In this document: piece after piece, positions 18,214-27,745 of the stretch
Numbering within the stretch: the stretch's first letter is position 1
How the letters are laid out: every line of letters begins with the position of its first letter
Assembly (NCBI GenBank): GCA_031363945.1
Contig: JANLVJ010000047.1
Location: forward strand, 62,001 to 126,000
Origin: JANLVJ01 sp031363945
Lineage (GTDB): Bacteria; Bacteroidota; Bacteroidia; Sphingobacteriales; Sphingobacteriaceae
Length of the DNA stretch: 64,000 nt
Direction: 5' to 3'
The notes under the pieces: generated by a model
The model's database searches: none
The model's input: the letters and a program-made list of their open reading frames with translations, nothing else
What the model was told of the DNA's origin: nothing
Made by a program: the position numbers and the translations under genes

Positions 18214-18849
18214 TCAGAAGAAAGGATTAAATTTAATTTCATGTGCAATTGTTGTGTCCCGGCCATGGCCCGGAAAAACCCGTGTAGTGCCTTCAAGCAA
18301 GAACAACTTCTGTTTGATGTTCTTCAGCAACGTATCACTATCACCTCCAGGCAAATCAGTTCGGCCAATACTTTCGAAAAAAAGAGCATCTCCACTAACC
18401 AGAAGCCTGTCTGCCTTACTGTAAAAAGACACACTTCCTGGAGAATGACCTGGATTAAAAATAACCTGCAGGGTAGAATTTCCGAAATTTATCTCATCAA
18501 ACTCTTCAATAAATTGTCTCGGTATGGGAGAAACTTCGTACAAAAGACCCATTGAAGGGGCATAAGATGATATCGCCTGTAAAATACTGAGTTCTAATTC
18601 ATGACATATAGGTAACAGGCCGTATTGATCGAAAATAAACTTATTTCCAAAGACATGATCAATATGACAATGTGTATTGAGTAATAGTATTGGGGTCAGG
18701 TCAGTGCTTTTAATAAAATCAACCAATTCATTCTGCTCAAAACCTTCATAACAACCGGGATCAATAATTACACATTCACCGCTTTCATCATATAGAATAT
18801 AGGTATTTTCCCTGATCGGGTTAAATGTGAAGATTTTAATACTTATCAT
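18214..18849 (-). CDS. metallo-beta-lactamase-fold hydrolase, glyoxalase II-like
   Basis: The 211-residue protein carries a complete binuclear metal site: THCHIDH (H60, H62, D64, H65), H135 in FNPGHSPGS, D154 in VSGDALFF, and H195 in FPGHGRDT. The compact size and GRTDLPGGD block match the glyoxalase II-like/YcbL group, which hydrolyse thioesters such as S-lactoylglutathione or bacillithiol analogues. The exact substrate is not determinable. It lies 6 bp after gldD and 2 bp before the permease gene, so it is in the same transcript. Confidence 0.88.
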   Translation of the reverse strand: MISIKIFTFNPIRENTYILYDESGECVIIDPGCYEGFEQNELVDFIKSTDLTPILLLNTHCHIDHVFGNKFIFDQYGLLPICHELELSILQAISSYAPSMGLLYEVSPIPRQFIEEFDEINFGNSTLQVIFNPGHSPGSVSFYSKADRLLVSGDALFFESIGRTDLPGGDSDTLLKNIKQKLFLLEGTTRVFPGHGRDTTIAHEIKFNPFF

Positions 18850-18855
18850 CCTGGC

Positions 18856-19470
18856 TTAGTTATTTTTCCATGTGAAGGTTGCAATCATATGGTCAAGATC
18901 TTTTTTTACAAAGTCAAGAACTGGTCTGATTGAATCAATACGTGGCTCGACATTAAAATAGAGGGCTGCACGCAAATAATGATGCGAGCTATCAGTAAGG
19001 AAAAACTGAGCTGAAGATGCAGTATTGCCATCAATCTGATAATACATACCATAAATATGCCTGTCGGGAAAGCTTATTGGTATTTCTTCAATACTTGTCG
19101 CCTTTACCGAATGCTTGTAGGCAAAATCATGTGCATCCTCTGTCAGCTGATGAAACATTTTTGGTGAACTGATCTGCTTATAACTCAAATGCAGGGTGCC
19201 CTGAAATGCCGGATAATCAATATTCAGCCAGCAAGGTTCAGCCCCGGCAGAGCTATCTTTTTGTACATCTGCATAAACAGGGTAGTCAAAAGTAAATGGA
19301 CAGGTGTTGTCGTAGTGAACGTATTTTTTAGCAGGAAATTCAATTCGGTAAAAGCCTCTTGGCTTTGGACTGTAACCGCTATGGTCACATCCGGTGAAAA
19401 TAAGAGCTGATAGTGCAGTTATGAGCAAAAATACGCCCGAATTTATTCTTCCCTGTTCCATATTTTCCAT
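18856..19470 (-). CDS. gldD: gliding motility lipoprotein GldD
   Basis: The protein has 204 residues with a lipoprotein signal ending at a lipobox near residue 28 (IFTGCDHSG). The mature start YSPKPRGFYRIEFPAKKYVHYD and the CPFTFDYPVYADV block are characteristic of GldD. In flavobacteria GldD is needed for gliding and type IX secretion. No gldE or other gld gene lies beside it, and GldD occurs in many non-gliding Bacteroidota, so motility itself cannot be inferred. The start overlaps the end of aroE by 28 bp; Met4 (19461) is an alternative that would still overlap. Confidence 0.9.
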   Translation of the reverse strand: MENMEQGRINSGVFLLITALSALIFTGCDHSGYSPKPRGFYRIEFPAKKYVHYDNTCPFTFDYPVYADVQKDSSAGAEPCWLNIDYPAFQGTLHLSYKQISSPKMFHQLTEDAHDFAYKHSVKATSIEEIPISFPDRHIYGMYYQIDGNTASSAQFFLTDSSHHYLRAALYFNVEPRIDSIRPVLDFVKKDLDHMIATFTWKNN

Positions 19471-20180
19471 GAATCTTCGGCCTGCATTTTTAGCATTTCT
19501 AATCCATTTATTGTCAGTGCCCCCCTTAATTTGCCTTTCTGAAGGAACTGTGTATCACTGGGATTATAAATCAGATCAAACAGGATATTCTTTTTTGTCA
19601 AACTGTCATACGGTATTGCAGGACAATGATGCTCCTGTGGAAACATACCAACAGGAGTACAATTTATAACAAGTTTATGTGAATCAAGCAGTTTACTGTC
19701 GATGTCACCATAAGAAAGCAGATTTCTTCCTGGTTTTCTGGAAATCTGAATACTTGTAAGACCCATTTTTTTTAAGGCATAAACAACAGCCTTAGATGAT
19801 CCACCAGTGCCTAATACAAGAGCCCCTGTAATAGAACTGTTTAAACATGGGCATACTGCAGATTCAAAACCCGAGATGTCTGTATTATAACCAATCAGCC
19901 GTCCTCGTTTCACCAGTATGGTATTTACGGCACCAATCTCACTGGCCAGAGGATCAATCTGGTCAAGGTAAGGGATTATTGTTTCTTTGTAAGGAATTGT
20001 AACATTCAAGCCCCTGATATCAGGCTTTTGAAAAAGCAGATCAGATAGCTGCACAAGACTTTCCAAAGGAAAGGCATCATACCTGCTATCTTTAATTTTT
20101 TCTATTCTGAACTTTTCTTTAAAAAATGCCGGAGAAAAACTATGCGTAAGCGGGTAACCTATTAAACCGTATTGAACCAT
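19443..20180 (-). CDS. aroE: shikimate dehydrogenase
   Basis: A 245-residue NADP-dependent enzyme of aromatic amino-acid synthesis, reducing 3-dehydroshikimate to shikimate. Shikimate-binding residues are visible: Ser14 and Ser16 (LTHSFSP), the catalytic Lys65 in NVTIPYKE, Asn86 (GAVNTI) and Asp101 (GYNTDISGF). The cofactor loop is LGTGGSSKAV (123-132). Slightly short compared with E. coli AroE, as is common in Bacteroidota. It starts 2 bp after the ComA-like gene ends and overlaps gldD by 28 bp, so translation is probably coupled. Confidence 0.95.
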   Translation of the reverse strand: MVQYGLIGYPLTHSFSPAFFKEKFRIEKIKDSRYDAFPLESLVQLSDLLFQKPDIRGLNVTIPYKETIIPYLDQIDPLASEIGAVNTILVKRGRLIGYNTDISGFESAVCPCLNSSITGALVLGTGGSSKAVVYALKKMGLTSIQISRKPGRNLLSYGDIDSKLLDSHKLVINCTPVGMFPQEHHCPAIPYDSLTKKNILFDLIYNPSDTQFLQKGKLRGALTINGLEMLKMQAEDSWKIWNREE

Positions 20181-20182
20181 GT

Positions 20183-20944
20183 TTACCTATTAAGAAAAAA
20201 ATCAAAACTGTCACCACGCAAACCTAGTCTGACTGTCTCAAGGGGTAGTACCTCATTTGGAGCGATGTTTCCAAGATTTACGTTTGAACCCAGCAGTTTT
20301 ACAAACCAGATCTGCTGTTCTTTCTGAGGTGCCTCCCAGATAATTTTTTCCGCAGGTATCTTTGTAAGAATTTCCTCTACCAGACCTGAGCGAACCTCAC
20401 CATTACCTCTGAAAATTCCAATAGTTCCGCTTTCTCGCGCCTCAGCAATAACTTTCCAGGAACCGGCTTTCAATTCAGCCTTCATTTGCTCAATCCACTT
20501 ATAAGGTGGAATGATTTTTTCAATGTCTTTTGATCCAACCTCTGAAATAACGATGACTTCTTTGGCAAGTTCAGTTATATAGTTGCATTTGGTAGGGTGA
20601 TCAATATTCATAGAGCCATCACTTACTTCAACAATCTTGATCTGAAACTTTTCAACCATCCGCTTATAGTCGTCGAGCTGGTCTCTGATTACGAAAGCCT
20701 CAAAAAGAGTACCACCGAAGTAAACTGAAATACCATATTCACGATACAGATCAAGCTTTTTTTCAAGATTTGGGGTCACATAGGCAGTTCCAAACCCAAG
20801 TTTAATTATATCAGCATATGCACCGGCTACAGAGAGAAAATCTTCTGCTTCTCTGAAACTCAGCCCTTTGTCCATTACCATGGTAAGACCATTCTGCCTG
20901 GGCTTTGGCTCCCTGAAAGGTATTTGTGTTAATTCGTAACTCAT
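20183..20944 (-). CDS. phosphosulfolactate synthase (ComA) family protein
   Basis: A TIM-barrel protein of 253 residues from the chosen ATG at 20944. The frame can be opened 12 codons earlier at a TTG (20980), but homologues begin with MxxxLTQIPxRxxKPRxxGLTM, as here (MSYELTQIPFREPKPRQNGL). Recognisable ComA blocks are MVMDKGLSFREAEDFL, KLGFGTAYVTPN, GGTLFEAF and EVSDGSMNI. In archaea ComA adds sulfite to phosphoenolpyruvate for coenzyme M synthesis. In Bacteroidota the role is unclear, possibly sulfonate or sulfonolipid metabolism. It sits between the TPR protein and aroE. Confidence 0.85.
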   Translation of the reverse strand: MSYELTQIPFREPKPRQNGLTMVMDKGLSFREAEDFLSVAGAYADIIKLGFGTAYVTPNLEKKLDLYREYGISVYFGGTLFEAFVIRDQLDDYKRMVEKFQIKIVEVSDGSMNIDHPTKCNYITELAKEVIVISEVGSKDIEKIIPPYKWIEQMKAELKAGSWKVIAEARESGTIGIFRGNGEVRSGLVEEILTKIPAEKIIWEAPQKEQQIWFVKLLGSNVNLGNIAPNEVLPLETVRLGLRGDSFDFFLNR

Positions 20945-21016
20945 AGAGTATACCCGGTTTACTTTGCTCCGGGTTGCCAAATTAAAAGAATTTACTGCGA
21001 TTAGAAGGCAGAAATA

Positions 21017-22420
21017 TTAAAAAATATATCTGTTAATTATATCAATGATGACTTTGTTTTGCTGTAACTGAGGAAGATATTCAAACAGCAATTCATGCTT
21101 TTCAGGATGACCGACCAATGTACGTTCGAGACAAGCCAGTGCTTCTTGAATTTGCCCGTCACTAAAGAGGTAGGCAACCATACGATAGCGTAACTCAGGT
21201 GATTCGGGTAAAATATTGATTCCCTCTAGCAACATAGCTATGGCTTCAACAACTTTTCCCTGTTCGAAAAACAGCGAAGAGTAATCAAGCCAGATATTTT
21301 CATCATCAGGACTTAATTCCTGTACCTTTTCATAGGCTTCAACTGCCAGTTCAATATTACCAAGCTTGTATTCTGAATCGCCCAGAGCGAACCAGTACTC
21401 GGCGTTCATATCATCAAACCCGAGTGCTTTTTTATAAAAATGAATCGATTCAAACCAGCGCTCTTCGAAATCAAGTGTAATGCCAATGCCGAACCAGGCT
21501 TCAGCGAGTTTAGGATCAAGCTTTACAGCTTTTTTATAATATGACCTGGCCTCATCCATTAACTCTAGCTTTTCATAACATTCACCAATGCTACAATACG
21601 TTTCGGCATCGGGCTGCTCATATTCAAAGGTATGTTTGAAAATTTCAATGGCTTCTGCATAACGTTCAAGGTTTACCAGGGCATTGCCTTTGTTGAAATA
21701 GGCCGAAGCAAAATTATCCTTGATTAATATGGCGTAATCATATGCATCAAGAGCTTTCTCAAACATTCCCATTTTTGTACAGGCATTACCAAGATTATAC
21801 CAGGCAGCATATGAGTAAGGCTCTTTATTAATATACTGGTTGTAGAAATTTATACTTTCTTCTTGCTGGTCAATGATGTCATAGCAGAATGCAAGCTCAT
21901 AAAGAGCATCCTGATTCTCCATATCATGCTCAAGACTAGCCTTGAGGCAATCTATTGCACTCTGATAATCTTCAAGATTTTCATGAACGTAAGCCATTTG
22001 AAGATAAATTTCGTCAGGCTCATCTGAAAGTGTGAGTGCTTTGTTATAAAGCTCCAGCGCTTCAGCATGCCATTCTCTGGTTTCAAAAATAGATCCTTTT
22101 ATAAGATATATGTCTGGATTAGAGGGCTCAAGGCTCTCAGCTTTTTCAAGAAGGGCGACAGCATAATCTGTTTCACCGGTAATCAGCATAAGCTGTGCCT
22201 GACGAATTAAAAAGCCTGAAGCATAGGGATGTTGTGAAATCGCAATTTCGACAACCTGTAAAGCTTTTATTGGATCACTTTTCTCAATATAATAATCAAT
22301 AATGTTTTCAAATGCCTGTGAGTCAAAAAAATACAGGTCCTGCTTACGAAGCATTTCTTCGTACCTTTCTACCGAAAATTTAGCATCTTCGGTATAGTCA
22401 AATTCGAAATCTTCTTCCAT
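21017..22420 (-). CDS. tetratricopeptide-repeat protein
   Basis: The 467-residue acidic protein consists almost entirely of TPR units of 34 residues; at least ten can be followed, for example in AWYNLGNACTKMGMFEKAL and AYFNKGNALVNLERYAEAI. No signal peptide or membrane segment is visible (it opens MEEDFEFDYTEDAKF), so it is probably cytoplasmic and mediates protein-protein contacts. A TPR gene beside the ComA-like gene and aroE is a neighbourhood I recall from other Bacteroidota. The 72-bp separation from the chosen ComA start still allows co-transcription. Specific function unknown. Confidence 0.88.
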   Translation of the reverse strand: MEEDFEFDYTEDAKFSVERYEEMLRKQDLYFFDSQAFENIIDYYIEKSDPIKALQVVEIAISQHPYASGFLIRQAQLMLITGETDYAVALLEKAESLEPSNPDIYLIKGSIFETREWHAEALELYNKALTLSDEPDEIYLQMAYVHENLEDYQSAIDCLKASLEHDMENQDALYELAFCYDIIDQQEESINFYNQYINKEPYSYAAWYNLGNACTKMGMFEKALDAYDYAILIKDNFASAYFNKGNALVNLERYAEAIEIFKHTFEYEQPDAETYCSIGECYEKLELMDEARSYYKKAVKLDPKLAEAWFGIGITLDFEERWFESIHFYKKALGFDDMNAEYWFALGDSEYKLGNIELAVEAYEKVQELSPDDENIWLDYSSLFFEQGKVVEAIAMLLEGINILPESPELRYRMVAYLFSDGQIQEALACLERTLVGHPEKHELLFEYLPQLQQNKVIIDIINRYIF

Positions 22421-22786
22421 TAAATTATTTTGAAAGTATCAAAAAGAACGCCAACGATTTAACAACACTACAGCAACTCAACTGTTTTTACCTGAATGTT
22501 CAGGTTCGGCGATTTCATGAGTAATAAAAGAGATAAAATACCTGTGCTTCTACGCTATTTTACAATCTACTAAAAAATTTAACCGATCATTTTAAAACTT
22601 ATGCACATTTAACTGGTAGTTATCCGAATACAACTGAAAATGAATGCTAAACAGCTTAAGTAACATGTTTAAACCAGCTGTTTCAATCCTTATTTTCTAC
22701 TGGCTGACTTTACTCGTCTGCACAATAAATTTTGTTTATTTGTTTTAATGCCAATTATCTAATTAATCTACAAATATACCATTAAT
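22421..22786. other. 366-bp divergent intergenic region, no gene seen
   Basis: AT-rich gap between the divergent TPR and ALDH genes, presumably holding both promoters. TAnnTTTG-like strings occur but none at a convincing position. I see no RNA gene, repeat or strong hairpin. Confidence 0.5.
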
Positions 22787-24328
22787 ATGCCGCATTCTAT
22801 TCAATCAATCCTTTCCTCTTTTAAGATAGGGTTAGGCCATACTGAGTCATCTACTGGTTCAAACTGGTACGCATTTGAAGAAGGGGAAAAAAGAATTGGT
22901 TATTCTCCGGTTGATGGCTTGCCGATATCTTCTCTATATGGGGCCAGTCGTAGCGGCTATGAGCAGGTTATCGGGGCTGCCCAGTCTGCAGCGCACTACT
23001 GGCGTACTGTACCTGCACCTAAACGTGGTCAAATGGTATTAAGGTTCGGGCGTGTACTTGAAGCACATAAAGAAGTTTTGGGGAAACTGGTATCCTATGA
23101 GATGGGCAAAAGCTTGCAGGAAGGTTTGGGTGAAGTTCAGGAGATGATAGATATCTGTTATTTTGCCCAGGGAATTTCCCGCCAGATTGGTGGGCTTACC
23201 CTTCCCTCTGAACGACCCCTGCACCAGATGATTGAACAATACCATCCACTTGGAATCGTGGGTATAATTTCTGCTTTTAATTTTCCTGTAGCCGTATGGG
23301 CATGGAATGCTGCCCTTGCCTGGGTATGTGGTGATGTGTGCGTCTGGAAACCTTCTGAAAAAACCCCTTTAACGGCTATTGCCTGTCAAACCTTAATTGC
23401 GTCGGTTCTTGCCGAATCTGACTATCCTGAAGGTATTTCAGGCTTGGTTCTTGGTGAACGAATCCAGGGTGAGTGGCTGGCTGCTGATCAGCGCATTCCC
23501 CTGATCTCAGCTACCGGATCAGTTAAGATGGGTAAGCAGGTTGGTGTTGCTGTTGCAGGTAGACTCGGGCGTTCACTACTTGAGCTTGGGGGTAATAATG
23601 CCATCATTCTGACTGCGTCTGCTGATCTTGATACGATGCTTACCGCAATTGTGTTTGGTGCTGTTGGCACTGCCGGTCAGCGCTGTACAAGCACAAGAAG
23701 GCTAATAATACATGAAAAAATTTATGAGGCAGTTAAAGTACGGCTGGTTAAAGTTTATGCCACCCTTCTGATTGGTGACCCACTTGATGAACGCAATCAT
23801 ATCGGGCCATTAATTGACAAGGCTGCCGTTGACGCCTTTCTTACTGCCCTGTCTACTGCTGAGGAGCAAGGGGCCGTAACACTTGTCAAAGGTGAATTAC
23901 TGACCGGTCCTGGTTATGAATCTGGTTGTTATGTAAAACCAGCGATTCTTGAGGTTATTCGTCCAATAAAGATCGTTGAAACTGAAACTTTCGCCCCCCT
24001 GCTCTATATTTTCAAGTATTCAACCTTGGCTGAAGCCATCGCCTTGCAGAACAATGTGCCACAGGGGTTATCTTCTGCAATCATGACGACAGATTTACGT
24101 GAATCGGGCTATTATCTTTCTGCTGAAGGCTCTGACTGTGGTATTGCCAATGTCAATATCGGAACATCAGGTGCAGAAATTGGAGGAGCATTTGGGGGTG
24201 AAAAAGAAACTGGTGGTGGGCGTGAATCTGGCTCAGATGCCTGGAAGAACTATATGCGGCGTCAAACGAATACCATTAATTATGGTGACCAGTTGCCCCT
24301 CGCCCAGGGCATTAAGTTTGAACTTTAG
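22787..24328 (+). CDS. aldehyde dehydrogenase, ALDH7 (antiquitin / L-piperidine-6-carboxylate dehydrogenase) type
   Basis: The 513-residue NAD(P)-dependent enzyme has catalytic Cys300 in GTAGQRCTSTRRL, general base Glu266 in LLELGGNNA, Asn165 (AFNFPVAVWAWN) and Lys188 (VWKPSEKTPLT). The GQRCTSTRRL string and overall layout fit the antiquitin/AmaB group, which oxidises alpha-aminoadipate semialdehyde (piperideine-6-carboxylate) in lysine breakdown. No other lysine-catabolic gene is nearby, so the substrate is inferred from family resemblance only. The start is ATG 22787. The next gene begins 48 bp downstream and seems to have its own -7 box. Confidence 0.9.
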   Translation: MPHSIQSILSSFKIGLGHTESSTGSNWYAFEEGEKRIGYSPVDGLPISSLYGASRSGYEQVIGAAQSAAHYWRTVPAPKRGQMVLRFGRVLEAHKEVLGKLVSYEMGKSLQEGLGEVQEMIDICYFAQGISRQIGGLTLPSERPLHQMIEQYHPLGIVGIISAFNFPVAVWAWNAALAWVCGDVCVWKPSEKTPLTAIACQTLIASVLAESDYPEGISGLVLGERIQGEWLAADQRIPLISATGSVKMGKQVGVAVAGRLGRSLLELGGNNAIILTASADLDTMLTAIVFGAVGTAGQRCTSTRRLIIHEKIYEAVKVRLVKVYATLLIGDPLDERNHIGPLIDKAAVDAFLTALSTAEEQGAVTLVKGELLTGPGYESGCYVKPAILEVIRPIKIVETETFAPLLYIFKYSTLAEAIALQNNVPQGLSSAIMTTDLRESGYYLSAEGSDCGIANVNIGTSGAEIGGAFGGEKETGGGRESGSDAWKNYMRRQTNTINYGDQLPLAQGIKFEL

Positions 24329-24348
24329 CAGATTGCTGATTTTGATTG

Positions 24349-24356
24349 TATTTTTG
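24349..24356 (+). promoter_or_regulatory. -7 promoter element (TAnnTTTG type) for the polysaccharide fusion gene
   Basis: TATTTTTG ends 20 bases before the ATG at 24377, the same box and distance as seen upstream of mnmG. No -33 TTTG at canonical spacing. Confidence 0.45.
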
Positions 24357-24376
24357 CAGGATAAACGATTTATTGA

Positions 24377-27300
24377 ATGAGTAATTCTTCCGGTAAACAA
24401 ATTTTTCAAACTTCCTCGCCTAAACAATGGAAAAGACTGCAATGGACAAGCAGGTTAATTCTTTTCTTAACGCTGTTTTTGATTGCAATTCTTGTAATCA
24501 CCCTAGCAAAGGGTGCCCATCCTGATCTTCCTCAGCTGAAAGATCAAAACGAGCAATACAAAAAGATTCTGAATCCATCACAGGGGCTAACCTTAACAAC
24601 TAAGTATAACGCCAAGTATAAGGGCTTTAGAAACTACCTCTTGCAGAAGAGAAAACAATGGAATACCATTCCAAAGTTTACCCATATCAGCCTGAATAAG
24701 AAAGTAAAGGTTCGTGCTGGCTTTTATCTTGACTGGGATGCCCAGTCATTTTATTCACTCAGGGCGAATATTACCAAAATGAATATGGTAATGCCTTTTG
24801 AATGGTTTACAATTGACCCCCTGACAGACACTATAAAGCTTAAAATCGATAAGCGGGCATTGATTCTCATAAAACAGCATAAAACTCCTATTGTACCCGT
24901 ATTATCAAATATCAGTTCAATTACACATGATTTCGACGGAGCCCTGATTCACCGAATTATCTCTAACCCTGTAAAGCGAAGACATCTTATCACTGACCTG
25001 CTTACAAAAATAGAAAAGTATCAGTTTCAGGGTGTTAATATTGATATGGAAGAATTGAAAGAAAGCACTGATGAAAACATGATCATCTTTCAGCAGGAGC
25101 TTTATACCGCCTTTCATGCCAAAGGACTGTTAGTAAGCCAGGATATCGTGCCTGAAAACAACGATTATAATTATAATGAATTACAAAAATTCAATGATTA
25201 TATCTTTGTAATGGCCTATGACCAGCATGATGATCATTCAACAGCTGGCCCAATATCTGAACAGAAATGGATAGAGAAAGTATTGTCAGAGATTGCAGTA
25301 AAGGTTCCGGCAAATAAGCTTATTCTATGTATTGCAGGTTATGGTTATGACTGGCCTAAGGGTTCAATTGGCAGTACGGTGACCTATCAGGAGGCATTGA
25401 GTCTGGCAAAAGAAAATGAATCGGAAATTCATTATGATGACAATACATATAACCTGAGTTTCAAATACGAGGATGACAATAATATAGAACATATAGTTTA
25501 TTTTACAGATGCCGCTACAAACTTTAATACCATGCGGTTTGCAGATGAGTCAGGAGCAGCAGGCGTAGCTTTATGGAGACTGGGTTCTGAAGACTCCCGG
25601 ATCTGGAATTTCTTTGGTCGTAATCTCACCCAGGATTCTCTATTGAAAAACGGTTTCAATTTCGCTTCATTAACGCGATCGGGTTTTAGTACCGATGTTG
25701 ATTATGTTGGTGAAGGAGAAATTCTTGATGTACTGACTACCCCGGCAGAAGGTAAAATTAAGCTGGAAGTTGATTCAAGTGATCTTATTATTACAGAACA
25801 AAAATATGTACAGCTGCCTTCCAGATATGTTATTAAAAAATTCGGACATAAAAATAATCAGGTTGTACTAACGTTTGACGATGGACCTGATCCTACCTAT
25901 ACACCTGCAATTCTTGATATCTTAAAAAAAGAAAACGTACCTGCAACCTTTTTTATGATTGGGTTACAGGCTGAAAATAATATTCCAATTGTGAAGCGTA
26001 TTTATGACGAAGGCTATGAGATCGGTAATCATACGTTTACCCATCCCAATATTGCCGTTGTAAGCCTGCCCCGGGCTAAACTTGAAATGAGTTCTACCCG
26101 TTTACTGATTGAAAGTATCACGGGCCACTCTACAATTATGTTCAGGGCCCCCTATAATGCAGATTCTGAGCCAGAGAGTCTTCAGGAAATCTTACCTGTG
26201 GTATTGAGCAAAAACGAGCATTATTACACAATAGGTGAATCAATTGATCCAGAAGACTGGACACCTGGAATTACGGCCGATAAAATATTTAACAGCGTTG
26301 TTAAAGAGCAGGAAAATGGAAATGTTATTCTCCTTCATGATGCCGGAGGGTCAAGATGGGCTACTATTGCTGCCCTACCCAGGATTATTCATTATTTTAA
26401 AAGTAAGGGCTATAAATTCACCACAATTGCCAGTCTTCTGAATAAGACACATGACGATATGATGCCCCGTATTCCGCTTGGTAGTGAATACTTATTGGTA
26501 AAAAGTAATTATGTTCTTGCTTCTTTGGGTTACTGGAGCGGGCACTTTATTTTTGCTTTGTTTTTAATATCGATCATTTTCGGAACCAGCAAGATTTTAT
26601 TTCTGGGCGTGATGGCCTGGAGACAAAAATCAAGATCAAAACATAATATACAGCGGGTATATGCCGCAGGTGAAAAAGTTGATGTACTTGTGCCTGCCTA
26701 TAATGAAGAAGTCAATGCGGTTAAAACTATCCAGAACTTGCTTCAGAGTACCTACCCCGAAATCAGGATAATTTTTATTGATGATGGCTCTAAGGACGCT
26801 ACTTATCGTCTGGTTTCCGAAGCATTTGATGGTAACCCAAGAGTACTTGCTATCACCAAACCGAACGGAGGAAAAGCCTCAGCTTTAAATTATGGGCTCG
26901 CTTTATCAGATGCGGCATTTGTGATTTGCATTGATGCTGACACTCAGTTAAAAAATGATGCAATTGGTGTATTGATGGGTTATTTTAACGATGAAAATGT
27001 TGGTGCTGTAGCTGGAAATGTTAAAGTAGGAAATGAAAGTACCGTTATTACAATCTGGCAGTCTATAGAGTACATCACCAGCCAGAATTTTGACCGGCGG
27101 GCTTTTGATCTGCTTAATTGCATAACTGTAGTACCTGGTGCTATTGGCGCTTTCAGAAAGAAAGCCATTATGGAAGCTGGCGGCTTTACAACAGATACCC
27201 TGGCTGAAGATTGCGATCTTACCATTCGTATTCTGAGAAGTGGTTACCAAATTCGTAATGCTGAAAAGGCAATTGCAGTAACAGAGGCGCCTGAAACTTT

Positions 27301-27745
27301 GAATATGTTCTTAAAACAACGCTTCAGGTGGAGTTTCGGTATTATGCAATCATTCTGGAAACACCGTGATCTTTGCTTCAATGCGAAATACGGTAACCTT
27401 GGGATGATTGCCATGCCCAATATTCTTATTTTCCAGATATTACTTCCATTAATTGCCCCCCTGGCTGATATTGTTATGATTCTAGGTATCCTTTGGGGAA
27501 ATGGCTGGCATATTCTTGCTTATTATACAGCCTTTGTGCTTATTGATGCAGGTGTGTCTATCATGGCTTTCTTATTTGAGAAAGAAAATCTCACCAGGGT
27601 TCTCTGGCTTATCCCCCAGCGTCTGGTTTACAGGCAGCTAATGTACTATATACTCTTTAAGTCAATTCGCAAGGCTTTAAAAGGTGAACTTCAAACTTGG
27701 GGATCATTACACCGTACTGGTAATGTCAAAGAAATTATTGCATGA
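24377..27745 (+). CDS. trifunctional GH18-like hydrolase / polysaccharide deacetylase / family 2 glycosyltransferase fusion
   Basis: A 1122-residue inner-membrane protein with three catalytic modules. A membrane helix (about 26-45) precedes a GH18-type barrel (about 110-415), whose active-site strand reads GVNIDMEE with Asp223 and Glu225. Next is a NodB deacetylase domain (about 480-690) with TFDDGPD (Asp501, Asp502) and zinc ligands His552 and His556 in NHTFTHPN. After a helix near 718-745 follows a processive GT2 domain with DDGS (802-805), DAD (853-855), ED (944-945) and QRFRW (981-985), then C-terminal membrane helices. This combines roles like PgaB (deacetylase plus hydrolase) and PgaC (synthase) for a poly-N-acetylglucosamine-like polymer on one chain. 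The polymer identity is inferred. The stop overlaps the rarA start by 4 bp. Confidence 0.93.
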   Translation: MSNSSGKQIFQTSSPKQWKRLQWTSRLILFLTLFLIAILVITLAKGAHPDLPQLKDQNEQYKKILNPSQGLTLTTKYNAKYKGFRNYLLQKRKQWNTIPKFTHISLNKKVKVRAGFYLDWDAQSFYSLRANITKMNMVMPFEWFTIDPLTDTIKLKIDKRALILIKQHKTPIVPVLSNISSITHDFDGALIHRIISNPVKRRHLITDLLTKIEKYQFQGVNIDMEELKESTDENMIIFQQELYTAFHAKGLLVSQDIVPENNDYNYNELQKFNDYIFVMAYDQHDDHSTAGPISEQKWIEKVLSEIAVKVPANKLILCIAGYGYDWPKGSIGSTVTYQEALSLAKENESEIHYDDNTYNLSFKYEDDNNIEHIVYFTDAATNFNTMRFADESGAAGVALWRLGSEDSRIWNFFGRNLTQDSLLKNGFNFASLTRSGFSTDVDYVGEGEILDVLTTPAEGKIKLEVDSSDLIITEQKYVQLPSRYVIKKFGHKNNQVVLTFDDGPDPTYTPAILDILKKENVPATFFMIGLQAENNIPIVKRIYDEGYEIGNHTFTHPNIAVVSLPRAKLEMSSTRLLIESITGHSTIMFRAPYNADSEPESLQEILPVVLSKNEHYYTIGESIDPEDWTPGITADKIFNSVVKEQENGNVILLHDAGGSRWATIAALPRIIHYFKSKGYKFTTIASLLNKTHDDMMPRIPLGSEYLLVKSNYVLASLGYWSGHFIFALFLISIIFGTSKILFLGVMAWRQKSRSKHNIQRVYAAGEKVDVLVPAYNEEVNAVKTIQNLLQSTYPEIRIIFIDDGSKDATYRLVSEAFDGNPRVLAITKPNGGKASALNYGLALSDAAFVICIDADTQLKNDAIGVLMGYFNDENVGAVAGNVKVGNESTVITIWQSIEYITSQNFDRRAFDLLNCITVVPGAIGAFRKKAIMEAGGFTTDTLAEDCDLTIRILRSGYQIRNAEKAIAVTEAPETLNMFLKQRFRWSFGIMQSFWKHRDLCFNAKYGNLGMIAMPNILIFQILLPLIAPLADIVMILGILWGNGWHILAYYTAFVLIDAGVSIMAFLFEKENLTRVLWLIPQRLVYRQLMYYILFKSIRKALKGELQTWGSLHRTGNVKEIIA

